A stretch of 64,000 bases of DNA from assembly GCF_000719345.1 (NCBI RefSeq), contig NZ_JOFX01000004.1, positions 186,001 to 250,000 of the forward strand. Direction: 5' to 3'. Under the pieces are notes generated by a model, which saw only the letters and a program-made list of their open reading frames with translations, searched no databases and was not told the origin of the DNA. Shown here piece by piece: positions 56,570-64,000 of this stretch (position 1 is its first letter; each line of letters begins with the position of its first letter). Source of the DNA: Streptomyces sp. NRRL F-2664 (GTDB lineage Bacteria; Actinomycetota; Actinomycetes; Streptomycetales; Streptomycetaceae). The translations under genes and the position numbers were made by a program.

Positions 56570-58782
56570 CCACGGCAGCACTCCCCATCCGCCCGGCCGC
56601 CGTGGCCGGAGCCGCCACCGACCGCCCCCACTGGGAACGGCCCGCACTCGCCGGGCTGCTGCTCGCCACCGCGGCCCTGCTCCTGTGGGACCTGGACTCG
56701 TCCGGCTACGCGAACTCCTTCTACTCGGCCGCGGTCCAGGCCGGCAGCGAGAGCTGGAAGGCCTTCTTCTTCGGCTCGTCCGACGCGGGCAACTCCATCA
56801 CGGTCGACAAGCCCCCGGCCGCCCTGTGGCCGATGATGCTGTCGGTCCGGCTGTTCGGCCTCGGTTCCTGGCAGATCCTCGTCCCGCAGGCACTGATGGG
56901 GGTGGCGACCACCGCGGTCCTGTACGCCGCCGTACGCCGCCAGTTCGGCGCGGGAGCCGCGCTGCTGAGCGGCGCCGCCTTCGCGCTGACGCCCGTCGTC
57001 GCGCTGATGTTCCGCTTCAACAACCCCGACGCGCTGCTGACCCTGCTGCTGACCGTCACCGTCTACTGCCTGATTCGGGCCCTGGAAGGCGCGCACACCC
57101 GCTGGCTGGTCTGGGCCGGGGTAGCGGTCGGCGCGGCCTTCCTCACCAAGACGCTGCAGGCCTTCGTCATCCTGCCGCCGCTCGCCGTGCTGTACGCGGT
57201 CTGCGCGCCGACCGGGCTGCGTCGCAGGCTCGGCCAGCTGCTGCTGGCGGGTGGCGCGATGGTGGTGGCGGGCGGCTGGTGGGTCGCCGTGGTCGAGCTG
57301 TGGCCCGCGTCCTCCCGCCCGTACATCGGCGGTTCGCAGAACAACTCCTTCTTGGAACTGACCCTCGGCTACAACGGTCTGGGCCGGATCAACGGCAACG
57401 AGACCGGCAGTGTCGGTGGCGGGGCGGCCGGCCCCGGGGGCGGTGGTGGGCGTTGGGGGGAGAGCGGGATCGACCGGCTGTTCTCCGACGCCATCGGCGG
57501 GCAGGTCTCCTGGCTGCTGCCGGCGGCGCTGGTGCTGCTCGTGGCGGGACTCGTGATCACCTGGCGGGCCGGCCGGGCCACCGACTCGGTGGACGGCATG
57601 GCGCGGGCGGCCTTCCTGGCCTGGGGCGGCCCGCTGCTGATCACCGCGGTGGTCTTCAGCTCCATGCAGGGGATCTTCCACGAGTACTACACCGTGGCGC
57701 TGGCCCCCTTCGTGGCCGCGTTGATCGGCATGGGCGTCGCCGTGCTGTGGGAGGAGCGCGGCAGTGCTGCGGCCGCCGTCACCCTCTCCGGCACGCTCGC
57801 GCTGACGGCGCTCTGGTCGTACGTCCTGCTCGGGCGCGCCACCGGCTACCTGCCGTGGCTGCGGTGGGCGGTGTTGGCGGGCGGACTGCTCGCTGCGGTC
57901 GCACTGCCGTTCGCGGGGCGGGTCGGCCGGCGGGTGCTGCGGGTCACGGCGGGCCTCGGGGTGGCGGCGGCCCTGGCCGGGCCGTTCGCGTACTGCCTGA
58001 CCACCGTGAACACCGGGCACACCGGCTCCATCGTGACCGCGGGACCGGCGGTGGCGGGCGGCCGGGGAGGCCCGGGCGGGATGGCGGGCGGCCCGGGAGG
58101 ACCGGGGGGCTTCGGCGAACTGCGGCAGGGCGGCCCGGGCGGGCCGGGTCGGGGTGCCCCGGGCGGTGTCGGCAGTCCCGGAGGTCCTGGCGGATCCCTG
58201 GGTCAGGGCGGCGGGCAGCAGCCGGGCGGCGCGTTCGCGCAGGGCGCCGTACCGCCGGGACAGAGCCAGGGTCAGGGCGGCCTGCCCGGTGCGGACGGTC
58301 GCGGCGCCGAGTGGTCCGGAGGCTTCGCCGGCGGGCCGGCGGGCGGCGGCCCGGGCGGCGCCGGGGGTCTGCTCAACGGCGCCCGGGTCGGCGCCGAGGC
58401 GAAGGCGGCCCTCACGGCGGACGCCGACTCCTACACCTGGGCGGCGGCGGCCATCGGCTCGCAGAACGCGGCCAGTTACCAGCTGGCGTCGGGTGTCCCC
58501 GTCATGCCGGTCGGCGGCTTCAACGGCAGTGATCCGTCACCGACCCTGGAGCAGTTCCAGCAGTACGTGCGGGACGGGAAGATTCACTGGTTCATCGGCC
58601 GGGACAGCGCCGGCAGCGGTACCGGCGAGGCCGCCGAAGACGGCGGCGGACGCCGTGGCGGCGGTCCCGGAGGTCCGGGTGGCGGCACCAGTACGGAGAT
58701 CGAGAACTGGGTCAGGGCGACGTTCGAGGAGTCCGCGGTCGGCGGAGCCGCCTTCTACGATCTGACCAAGCCGACGTCCTGA
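56566..58782 (+). CDS. GT39-type (ArnT/PMT-like) membrane glycosyltransferase
   Basis: A 738-residue membrane protein. About 11-12 membrane segments occupy residues 25-480. The first external loop has Asp in WDLDSSGYANSFYSAAVQAG, the usual catalytic place, and ITVDKPPAALW follows. A long glycine-rich linker (residues about 490-615, GGPGG repeats) precedes an extracellular C-terminal domain of about 120 residues. It uses a lipid-phosphate sugar to modify a cell-surface acceptor. It is coupled to the upstream GT2/GtrA gene, which probably makes and flips its donor. A terminator follows at 58804-58831. Confidence 0.92.
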   Translation: MTTAALPIRPAAVAGAATDRPHWERPALAGLLLATAALLLWDLDSSGYANSFYSAAVQAGSESWKAFFFGSSDAGNSITVDKPPAALWPMMLSVRLFGLGSWQILVPQALMGVATTAVLYAAVRRQFGAGAALLSGAAFALTPVVALMFRFNNPDALLTLLLTVTVYCLIRALEGAHTRWLVWAGVAVGAAFLTKTLQAFVILPPLAVLYAVCAPTGLRRRLGQLLLAGGAMVVAGGWWVAVVELWPASSRPYIGGSQNNSFLELTLGYNGLGRINGNETGSVGGGAAGPGGGGGRWGESGIDRLFSDAIGGQVSWLLPAALVLLVAGLVITWRAGRATDSVDGMARAAFLAWGGPLLITAVVFSSMQGIFHEYYTVALAPFVAALIGMGVAVLWEERGSAAAAVTLSGTLALTALWSYVLLGRATGYLPWLRWAVLAGGLLAAVALPFAGRVGRRVLRVTAGLGVAAALAGPFAYCLTTVNTGHTGSIVTAGPAVAGGRGGPGGMAGGPGGPGGFGELRQGGPGGPGRGAPGGVGSPGGPGGSLGQGGGQQPGGAFAQGAVPPGQSQGQGGLPGADGRGAEWSGGFAGGPAGGGPGGAGGLLNGARVGAEAKAALTADADSYTWAAAAIGSQNAASYQLASGVPVMPVGGFNGSDPSPTLEQFQQYVRDGKIHWFIGRDSAGSGTGEAAEDGGGRRGGGPGGPGGGTSTEIENWVRATFEESAVGGAAFYDLTKPTS

Positions 58783-58803
58783 TGCCGTCGCGGGAACTGA
58801 TCT

Positions 58804-58831
58804 GCGGGACACGCCGCGAGGCGTGTCCCGC
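58804..58831 (+). terminator. Terminator of the two-component/glycosyltransferase operon
   Basis: GCGGGACACGCC (58804-58815) and complement (58820-58831) with a 4-nt loop, 22 bp after the last stop. Confidence 0.8.
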
Positions 58832-59027
58832 CGGTATCACCCGGGCGGACCGGGCAGGGCGGCGGTTCGACCGGCGCCCACCCGGCCGTTCGGCAGTTCC
58901 TTCCGCCCGGCTGTCGATGTCCTGACCGCCGCATCCCGGCCAGGGCCACCGCTGCTGCTGCCGCGGCCGGGATCAGGCCTGCGCCCGGGACCCGGGCGCG
59001 GGCCGGCGGTCGTGTCCCTCTCCGCCC

Positions 59028-59053
59028 GTGCCCTTGCCCTTGCCCTTGCCCTT
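59028..59053. repeat. Hexamer microsatellite (CCCTTG)n
   Basis: Four to five imperfect copies of CCCTTG end 1-2 bases before the stop codon of the minus-strand MFS gene. On the coding strand the 3' UTR therefore begins with AAGGGC repeats. Such short tracts are slippage-prone. I see no function. Confidence 0.6.
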
Positions 59054-60673
59054 TCAGACCGTGGCCTTTCCAGCCGTGACCGGGGCTGCCCCCTCGGAAG
59101 CCGGGGCCGGGGAGTGCACCGCGGGCTTCGACTTCAGGGCGACCTCCTTGATGAACAGCACCAGCACCAGTCCGAGGAGCGCGAACGGGGCGGCGTAGAG
59201 GAAGACGTCGCCGACGCCGTGCCCGTAGGCGGACTCGACGACCTCGCGGAGGGGCGCGGGCAGCTGGTCGAGGTCGGGGATCCCGCCGCCGGTGGTGCCG
59301 TGTCGGCCCATGGCCGCCGCGGCCTTCGGGCCGAGGGCGGTGAGGCCGTCCTGGACGTAGTGCGTGACCTGGTGGGCCATGACCGCGCCCAGCGCCGAGA
59401 CGCCCATCGCGCCACCGAGGGAGCGGAAGAAGGTGACGACCGAGCTGGCCGCGCCCAGGTCCTCGGGAGCCACCTGGTTCTGGGTGGCCAGGACCAGGTT
59501 CTGCATCATCATGCCGAGACCGAGGCCGGTCACCGCCATGTAGACCGCGATGTGCCAGTAGGGGGTGTCGTGGCGCAGGGTGCCGAGCAGGCCCATGCCG
59601 GCCGTCAGCAGCAGACCGCCGGAGACGAGCCAGGCCTTCCACCGACCGGTCTTGGTGATCACCTGACCGGAAACGGTGGATGAGACGAAGAGCCCGCCGA
59701 TCATCGGGATCGTGAGGATTCCGGACATGGTGGGGGACTCGCCCCGGGCCAGCTGGAAGAACTGGCTGAAGAACACGGTCCCCGAGAACATCGCGATGCC
59801 CACGAAGAGCGAGGCGGCCGAGGCGAGGGTGATGGTCGTGTTGCGGAAGAGCCGCAGCGGGATGATCGGGTCGCTCGCACGGGACTCGACGAGGACGAAG
59901 AGCAGTCCCAGGACCACCGAGCCGCCCGTCATCGCCCAGGTCTGCCAGGAGATCCACGCGTAGGAGTCGCCGGCCTGCGTGACCCAGATCAGCAGCAGTG
60001 AGACGGCGGCGCTGATCAGGAAGGCGCCGAGCCAGTCGACCTTGACGTCGCGCCGCACCACCGGGAGCCGCAGCGTCTTCTGCAGGACGATCAGCGCGAT
60101 CACCGCGAAGGGTACGCCCACGTAGAAGCACCAGCGCCAGCCCAGCCAGTCGGTGTCGGTGATCACGCCGCCCAGCAGCGGGCCGCCGACGGTGGCGACG
60201 GCGAAGACCGCGCCCAGGTAGCCGCTGTACCGGCCGCGCTCGCGGGGCGAGATCATCGCGGCCATCACGATCTGGGCGAGGGCCGAGAGGCCTCCCACGC
60301 CGATGCCCTGGACCACGCGGCAGGCGATCAGCGTGCCGGTGTTCTGGGACATGCCCGCGACCACGGAGCCGAGGACGTAGATCACCAGGGATATCTGGAC
60401 CAGCAGCTTCTTGCTGAAGAGGTCGGACAGCTTTCCCCACAGCGGGGTGGCCGCCGTCATGGACAGCAGGGCTGCGGTGACCACCCAGGTGTACGAGGAC
60501 TGGGTGCCGCCGAGGTCGTTGATGATCTGGGGCAGGGCGTTGGACACGATCGTGGAGGACAGGATCGCCACGAACATCCCGAGCATGAGCCCGGACAGCG
60601 CCTTCATGATCTGGGGGTGCGTCATGCCCACGGATGGGGGAGCGGGGGTGGTCGTCGTCTCCGACTGGGCCAT
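59054..60673 (-). CDS. MFS drug exporter, DHA2 (EmrB/QacA-type) family
   Basis: A 539-residue transporter with 14 predicted membrane segments. Family motifs are IVSNALPQIINDLGG in the first segment region, LWGKLSDLFSKK (motif A) and RVVQGIGVGGLSALAQIV (motif C-like). It exports toxic compounds using the proton gradient. ATG 60673 follows GGAAGGAAAG. It lies 13 bp after the MarR gene on the same strand, so the repressor and the pump form one unit. Confidence 0.93.
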   Translation of the reverse strand: MAQSETTTTPAPPSVGMTHPQIMKALSGLMLGMFVAILSSTIVSNALPQIINDLGGTQSSYTWVVTAALLSMTAATPLWGKLSDLFSKKLLVQISLVIYVLGSVVAGMSQNTGTLIACRVVQGIGVGGLSALAQIVMAAMISPRERGRYSGYLGAVFAVATVGGPLLGGVITDTDWLGWRWCFYVGVPFAVIALIVLQKTLRLPVVRRDVKVDWLGAFLISAAVSLLLIWVTQAGDSYAWISWQTWAMTGGSVVLGLLFVLVESRASDPIIPLRLFRNTTITLASAASLFVGIAMFSGTVFFSQFFQLARGESPTMSGILTIPMIGGLFVSSTVSGQVITKTGRWKAWLVSGGLLLTAGMGLLGTLRHDTPYWHIAVYMAVTGLGLGMMMQNLVLATQNQVAPEDLGAASSVVTFFRSLGGAMGVSALGAVMAHQVTHYVQDGLTALGPKAAAAMGRHGTTGGGIPDLDQLPAPLREVVESAYGHGVGDVFLYAAPFALLGLVLVLFIKEVALKSKPAVHSPAPASEGAAPVTAGKATV

Positions 60674-60686
60674 GTCTTTCCTTCCG

Positions 60687-61145
60687 CTAGAAGCTCGATC
60701 GGAGTCGGGCCAGCAGGGTGTTGAGTACGTCGATGTCCTGGGCGGACCAGTCGTGGAGGGCTCGTTCCAGCGCGGCCGTGTACCGGGCGCCGATATCGGC
60801 GAGCAGCGCCCGTCCGGCCGGGGTGAGCCGGAGGATGCGGCAGCGTCCGTCGACCGGGTCCGGTTCGCGCTCGATCCAGCCGCGCTCGGCGCTGTGGGTG
60901 ACGTGCCGGCTGGTGACCGAGACGTCGACGGCCATGAGGTCGGCCAGCCGGCTCAGCCGCATCTCACCGTGCCGGTCGAGCACGGTGAGCACGGCGGCGA
61001 CGCCGGGCGGGCAGTCCGGGGGCAGGTTGCGGGCGAGCTCGCGCTTGACCGCACCGATTCCGGTCAGCCGGGCGGCCAGCTCCTCGTGCGGAGCGGTCCG
61101 GGTGGTCCGTGTCGCCGGCGTGGTCCGTGTGGTCCCTGTCGGCAC
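60687..61145 (-). CDS. MarR-family transcriptional regulator
   Basis: A 152-residue winged-helix repressor. The DNA-binding part includes MRLSRLADLMAVDVSVTSRH and VTHSAERGWIEREPDPVDGR. The N-terminus is Thr/Arg-rich. GTG 61145 is preceded by GGGGG. Two matching palindromes lie 15-60 bp upstream (61162-61205), probably its own operators. It is expected to repress itself and the adjacent DHA2 pump until a ligand binds. Confidence 0.9.
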   Translation of the reverse strand: MPTGTTRTTPATRTTRTAPHEELAARLTGIGAVKRELARNLPPDCPPGVAAVLTVLDRHGEMRLSRLADLMAVDVSVTSRHVTHSAERGWIEREPDPVDGRCRILRLTPAGRALLADIGARYTAALERALHDWSAQDIDVLNTLLARLRSSF

Positions 61146-61161
61146 CGGGCACCCCCATCTT

Positions 61162-61205
61162 GTTGCTTAAGGCAACCATAGAGGCGGATGGTTGCTACAG
61201 GCAAA
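61162..61205. promoter_or_regulatory. Two MarR-type operators
   Basis: GTTGC-TTAAG-GCAAC (61162-61176) and GTTGC-TACAG-GCAAA (61191-61205) share form and lie 29 bp apart, close to three helical turns, just upstream of the MarR start. A longer palindrome GCAACCAT/ATGGTTGC (61172-61195) spans between them. Such pairs are typical of autoregulated MarR repressors. Confidence 0.6.
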
Positions 61206-61260
61206 CGAATCCGAGGGTGGGGCGGTAAAAGAATCGGAAAACCGGCTAGGGTCCTGCTCC

Positions 61261-61500
61261 ATGGCTGAGAACCACAACTCACAGGGCCCCGAGGGCAACT
61301 ACGACCCGGCGGGCAGCACCCAGATGTTCCGCGCCTTCGTCGAGGAGGCCGCACCCGCCCGGCAGGCGGGACCGGGGTCACGTCAGCAGCGCCGCGCCGA
61401 GCAGGGGGCGGGCGCATCGTCGAACCCCGCGGTGAAGGTCGGGCTCGTCCTCGCGCTCGTGCTCATGATCGGCGCGGCCGCCTGGGTGGTCCTGCGCTGA
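61261..61500 (+). CDS. Small tail-anchored membrane protein
   Basis: A 79-residue protein that I do not recognise. The polar N-terminal part (residues 1-55) contains YDPAGSTQMFRAFVEEAAP and an RQQRRAEQG stretch. A single membrane segment ends the chain (VGLVLALVLMIGAAAWVVL), so most of it faces the cytoplasm. ATG 61261 is chosen because codon bias and the polar start begin there. TAGGGT (61247-61252) lies 8 nt upstream and may give a leaderless or nearly leaderless message. It is divergent from the MarR gene. Confidence 0.7.
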   Translation: MAENHNSQGPEGNYDPAGSTQMFRAFVEEAAPARQAGPGSRQQRRAEQGAGASSNPAVKVGLVLALVLMIGAAAWVVLR

Positions 61501-61600
61501 GCCCGCGGCTGCGGCGGCGCCCGAAGCCGGCGCTGCCGGGGGTCGCCGCGGTCGGCGGGCCCTGTGACGGCCGTCCGGGTCTGCCGCCGGCCCGCCGGGG

Positions 61601-62392
61601 TCAGCTCCAGGTCGCGGTGACCCGCCGGGTGTCCACATGCATGCCGAGCGGCACCCGCCAGGCCTCCAGGCACACCATGTAGGTCTGCGTCTTCGAGGCT
61701 CCGCCCGAGAGGGGCGCGGGCAGCGGCTGGGTCGTGGTGATCGTGGCCCAGTCGACGCCGAGCGCGCCGATGACGTGCGTCGCGAAGCTGACCGTGCCCG
61801 AACGCGCCGCAGTGGTACCGGTGTTCGTGAAGGTCACCGTGACCCGCTCGCACCAGCGGTCCGCCGCCGCGGACCGGGTGGGTGGGGACAGCGTCAGCTG
61901 CGCCGGGGTGGCCGGTGGCGGCGCCGGGGGTCTCGTGCCGGTCCCGCCGGGAGGCCCGGTGGGGCTGGTCGGGCCCGTGGGGCCCACGGGGCCGGTGGGG
62001 CTCCCGGGGCTCGTCGGCGTGCCGGGGGTGCCGGGTGGCGGCGTCGTACGACCCGGGCCGCCTGCCCCTGCGGGGGTGCTGCCGAAGCCGCCGGGACGGG
62101 CGGCTGTGGCTCCACCCGGGGTGGAGCCGCCCGCGGTCTCCGGTCCCGGGGCGGTGGCCGACGTACCGGTCGACCCGGCGGATGCGCCCGCCGGGGACGG
62201 GCCGCCGAGCTGCTGGAACTCGACCACGCCCTGCGGCGCGACATTCTCTCCCGCGCTGCGCTCGGGGCCCGGGGCGGCGCCGCCGACGGCGGAGAAGCCC
62301 TCGCGCGCCTGGCCGCCGCAGCCGGTGAGCCCGGCGACGGCGGTGCAGCACAGGACGAGCAGGGCGGTGGCCGCCCGCGATCCCTTTCGCAT
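61601..62392 (-). CDS. Lipoprotein with collagen-like proline/glycine region
   Basis: A 263-residue exported protein. A signal peptide ends in a lipobox (VAGLTGCGG), giving a lipid anchor. Residues about 70-160 are low-complexity, rich in Gly, Pro, Thr and Ser, with a stretch of Gly-x-y triplets (GPVGPTGPTSPTGPPGG). A C-terminal domain of about 90 residues with Cys in ADRWCERVTVTFTNTG and YMVCLEAW may form a disulfide-bonded beta sandwich. The function is unknown; a cell-wall spacer with a binding head is possible. It lies downstream of a sigma gene on the same strand. Confidence 0.75.
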   Translation of the reverse strand: MRKGSRAATALLVLCCTAVAGLTGCGGQAREGFSAVGGAAPGPERSAGENVAPQGVVEFQQLGGPSPAGASAGSTGTSATAPGPETAGGSTPGGATAARPGGFGSTPAGAGGPGRTTPPPGTPGTPTSPGSPTGPVGPTGPTSPTGPPGGTGTRPPAPPPATPAQLTLSPPTRSAAADRWCERVTVTFTNTGTTAARSGTVSFATHVIGALGVDWATITTTQPLPAPLSGGASKTQTYMVCLEAWRVPLGMHVDTRRVTATWS

Positions 62393-62564
62393 CGCGCCAG
62401 TGTTCCTGACGTTCCGTCAATTGGGAAGCGGCAGGGAACGAGGTGCCGGGGGAGCAAGGCATCGGGGAGGCGAGAGCCCGGGAGCGAAGTCCTTCGCGCT
62501 CGCCCGTCCCCTGCCGGGGCGGAACCTGCCGGGGCGGACCCGGTGGGGCGCCCCGGCTTTGGCG

Positions 62565-63407
62565 TCAGTCCCCGATGAGGCCCACGCGCAGCTGCGCGAG
62601 CGTACGCGTCAGCAGCCGGGAGACGTGCATCTGGGAGATGCCGACCTCCTCGCCGATCTGCGACTGGGTCATGTTCGCGAAGAACCGCAGCATGATGATC
62701 TGCCGTTCCCGGGGCGGGAGTTTGGCCAGCAGCGGTTTGAGCGACTCGCGGTACTCGACGCCTTCCAGCGCGGAGTCCTCGTAGCCGAGCCGGTCCGCGA
62801 GCGAGCCCTCGCCGCCCTCGTCCTCCGGGGAGGGCGAGTCCAGCGAGGAGGCCGTGTAGGCGTTCCCGACGGCGAGGCCGTCGACGACGTCCTCCTCCGA
62901 CACCCCCAGCACGGCGGCGAGTTCCGGGACGGTCGGCGAGCGGTCCAGCTTCTGGGCGAGCTCGTCGCTGGCCTTGGTGAGCGCCAGGCGCAGCTCCTGG
63001 AGCCGGCGCGGGACGCGCACGGACCAGGAGGTGTCCCTAAAGAATCGTTTGATCTCGCCCACGACGGTCGGCATAGCGAAGGTCGGGAACTCCACGCCGC
63101 GTTCGCAGTCGAACCGGTCGATCGCCTTGATCAGCCCGATGGTGCCGACCTGGACGATGTCCTCCATCGGCTCGTTGCGGCTGCGGAAGCGGGCGGCGGC
63201 GTACCGCACGAGGGGCAGGTTCAGCTCGATCAGGGTGTCGCGCACGTAGGCCCGTTCCGGGCTGTCCGCGTCCAGGGTGGCAAGTCGCTGGAAGAGCGAG
63301 CGGGAGAGGGTGCGGGTGTCGATGGCTTCCGAGCGTTCGGAGACTGCCGGCGGCGTCACAGGCTTGACGAGCGTGAGCACCTTGGAGCTGCCCTGGTCTA
63401 CGGACAT
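62565..63407 (-). CDS. SigB/SigF/SigG-family RNA polymerase sigma factor
   Basis: A 280-residue group-3 sigma factor lacking region 1. Region 2 reads LPLVRYAAARFRSRNEPMED, then IVQVGTIGLIKAIDRFD and EFPTFAMPTVVGEIKRFFRD. Region 3 includes VPRRLQELRLALTKASDEL. Region 4 has a helix-turn-helix in [20 protein letters not shown]. Such factors direct stress and sporulation genes and are controlled by RsbW-like proteins, several of which are encoded earlier in this window. From gene order it may be SigN of S. coelicolor, but the sequence alone does not settle which paralogue it is. Confidence 0.93.
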   Translation of the reverse strand: MSVDQGSSKVLTLVKPVTPPAVSERSEAIDTRTLSRSLFQRLATLDADSPERAYVRDTLIELNLPLVRYAAARFRSRNEPMEDIVQVGTIGLIKAIDRFDCERGVEFPTFAMPTVVGEIKRFFRDTSWSVRVPRRLQELRLALTKASDELAQKLDRSPTVPELAAVLGVSEEDVVDGLAVGNAYTASSLDSPSPEDEGGEGSLADRLGYEDSALEGVEYRESLKPLLAKLPPRERQIIMLRFFANMTQSQIGEEVGISQMHVSRLLTRTLAQLRVGLIGD

Positions 63408-63637
63408 GCCACCCCCTTGAGGTCGCGGACGGTCGCGTACGGCGCGCCCGTCTGAGGAACGCAGCTTCCACCTGAATACCGGAGGCGGGGCCGCGGCAAA
63501 CGCGGTTCAAGCAGAATGTCACATGTCGGCAACACGCTGTAGCGCCAAGTCGACATATATCCCCGGTGACAGAAAGGGGCAGAACGTGATCAGCCCGTTC
63601 TGTCGGGAAACGCGTGAATGATCTCCACCCGTTCCGG

Positions 63638-64000
63638 TTACGCCTCGATCCTGTTTGCGGATCTCAGTCGGGCGAAGCTGCGTGCCAGCAACCGGGAGAC
63701 GTGCATCTGCGACACCCCCAGTTCCGCACTGATCTGCGACTGCGTCAGGTTGTTGTAGTACCGCAGGAGCAGGATCCGCTGTTCGCGTTCGGGCAGTTGT
63801 ACGAGGAGATGGCGGACCAGGTCGCGGTGCTCGACCCCGGCCAGCTCCGGATCCTCGTAGCCGAGGCGGTCCAGCAGCCCGGGCATGCCGTCGCCCTCCT
63901 GGGCGGCCTCCAATGAGGTGGCGTGGTAGCTGCGCCCGGCCTCGATGCAGGACAGCACCTCGTCCTCGGTGATGCGCAGCCGCTCGGCGATCTCGGCGGT
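63638..64000 (-). CDS. SigB/SigF/SigG-family sigma factor, C-terminal part (cut by window edge)
   Basis: The last roughly 120 residues of a second sigma factor of the same family; the start lies beyond base 64000. Region 4 is complete ([40 protein letters not shown]), preceded by region 3 ([20 protein letters not shown]). It lies 230 bp upstream of the previous sigma gene in the same direction. In S. coelicolor the neighbour of SigN is SigF, needed for spore maturation, so this may be sigF, by position only. Confidence 0.88.
   Translation of the reverse strand, partial: TAEIAERLRITEDEVLSCIEAGRSYHATSLEAAQEGDGMPGLLDRLGYEDPELAGVEHRDLVRHLLVQLPEREQRILLLRYYNNLTQSQISAELGVSQMHVSRLLARSFARLRSANRIEA

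Overview
This is chromosomal DNA from a Streptomyces or very close relative. The reasons are very high GC, frequent GTG and TTG starts with purine-rich ribosome sites, ATGA and GTGA stop/start overlaps, a Streptomyces subtilisin-inhibitor gene, SigF/SigN-type sigma factors, and nine perfect copies of the streptomycete parS site GTTTCACGTGAAAC. From memory, the gene order (serS, pheA, the dtpA copper cluster, an ECF sigma gene, a two-component system, a sigma pair) follows S. coelicolor from about SCO3960 to SCO4035. That places the window on one oriC-proximal arm. No insertion sequence, prophage, CRISPR array or integrated element is visible. It reads as a core region with some accessory metabolic genes.

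Layout. 1-6.4 kb: a tandem parS pair, an LLM flavin oxidoreductase, KptA, an aquaporin-type channel, a MerR regulator, and a coupled pair of M24 metallopeptidase and EphD-like epoxide hydrolase/SDR fusion. 6.5-10.1 kb: a four-gene ABC exporter operon (ATPase, permease, ATPase, permease). 10.1-14.5 kb: a rhomboid-like protein, serS with a coupled HAD phosphatase, and pheA. The 522-bp serS-pheA gap holds a DnaA-box cluster. 14.6-20.7 kb: a copper-handling cluster (unknown membrane protein, YcnI, Sco, ECuC, CopC-CopD, DtpA). 21-29.3 kb: two RsbW-like ATPases, a PP2C phosphatase, aminopeptidase P, a PrimPol-like protein, a SEC-C/DUF5926 protein and a glycerophosphodiesterase. 29.5-35.8 kb: an HtrA protease, a LysR/cysteine dioxygenase/YeiH sulfur group, a secreted serine protease and tRNA-Ser(UGA).

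36.2-43.4 kb: a tightly overlapping five-gene operon resembling the mycobacterial igr cholesterol side-chain locus (two acyl-CoA dehydrogenase subunits, MaoC-DUF35, MaoC, lipid-transfer thiolase), then an ECF sigma factor, another parS pair and an acyl-CoA ligase. 43.4-48.6 kb: a monooxygenase-like protein, a 1108-residue PAS/degenerate-kinase/receiver protein, an SSI-family inhibitor, tRNA-Ser(GCU) and tRNA-Arg(ACG). 48.8-53 kb: a PH-domain protein, an SMP-30 lactonase divergent from an Lrp regulator, a DUF2797 protein, and a monooxygenase with an amidohydrolase. 52.9-58.8 kb: a response regulator and histidine kinase leading into two membrane glycosyltransferases. 59-61.2 kb: an MFS exporter with its MarR regulator. 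61.2-64 kb: a small membrane protein, a collagen-like lipoprotein and two SigB/F/G-family sigma genes, the second cut by the window edge.

The most distinctive signals are chromosomal rather than enzymatic. The parS sites lie in promoters and inside genes, and every one inside a gene uses the reading frame VSRET. The serS-pheA gap has five DnaA boxes with an intact TCCACA core, two of them exact TTATCCACA. Several genes have a TANNNT hexamer exactly 6-7 nt before the start codon, suggesting leaderless transcripts.
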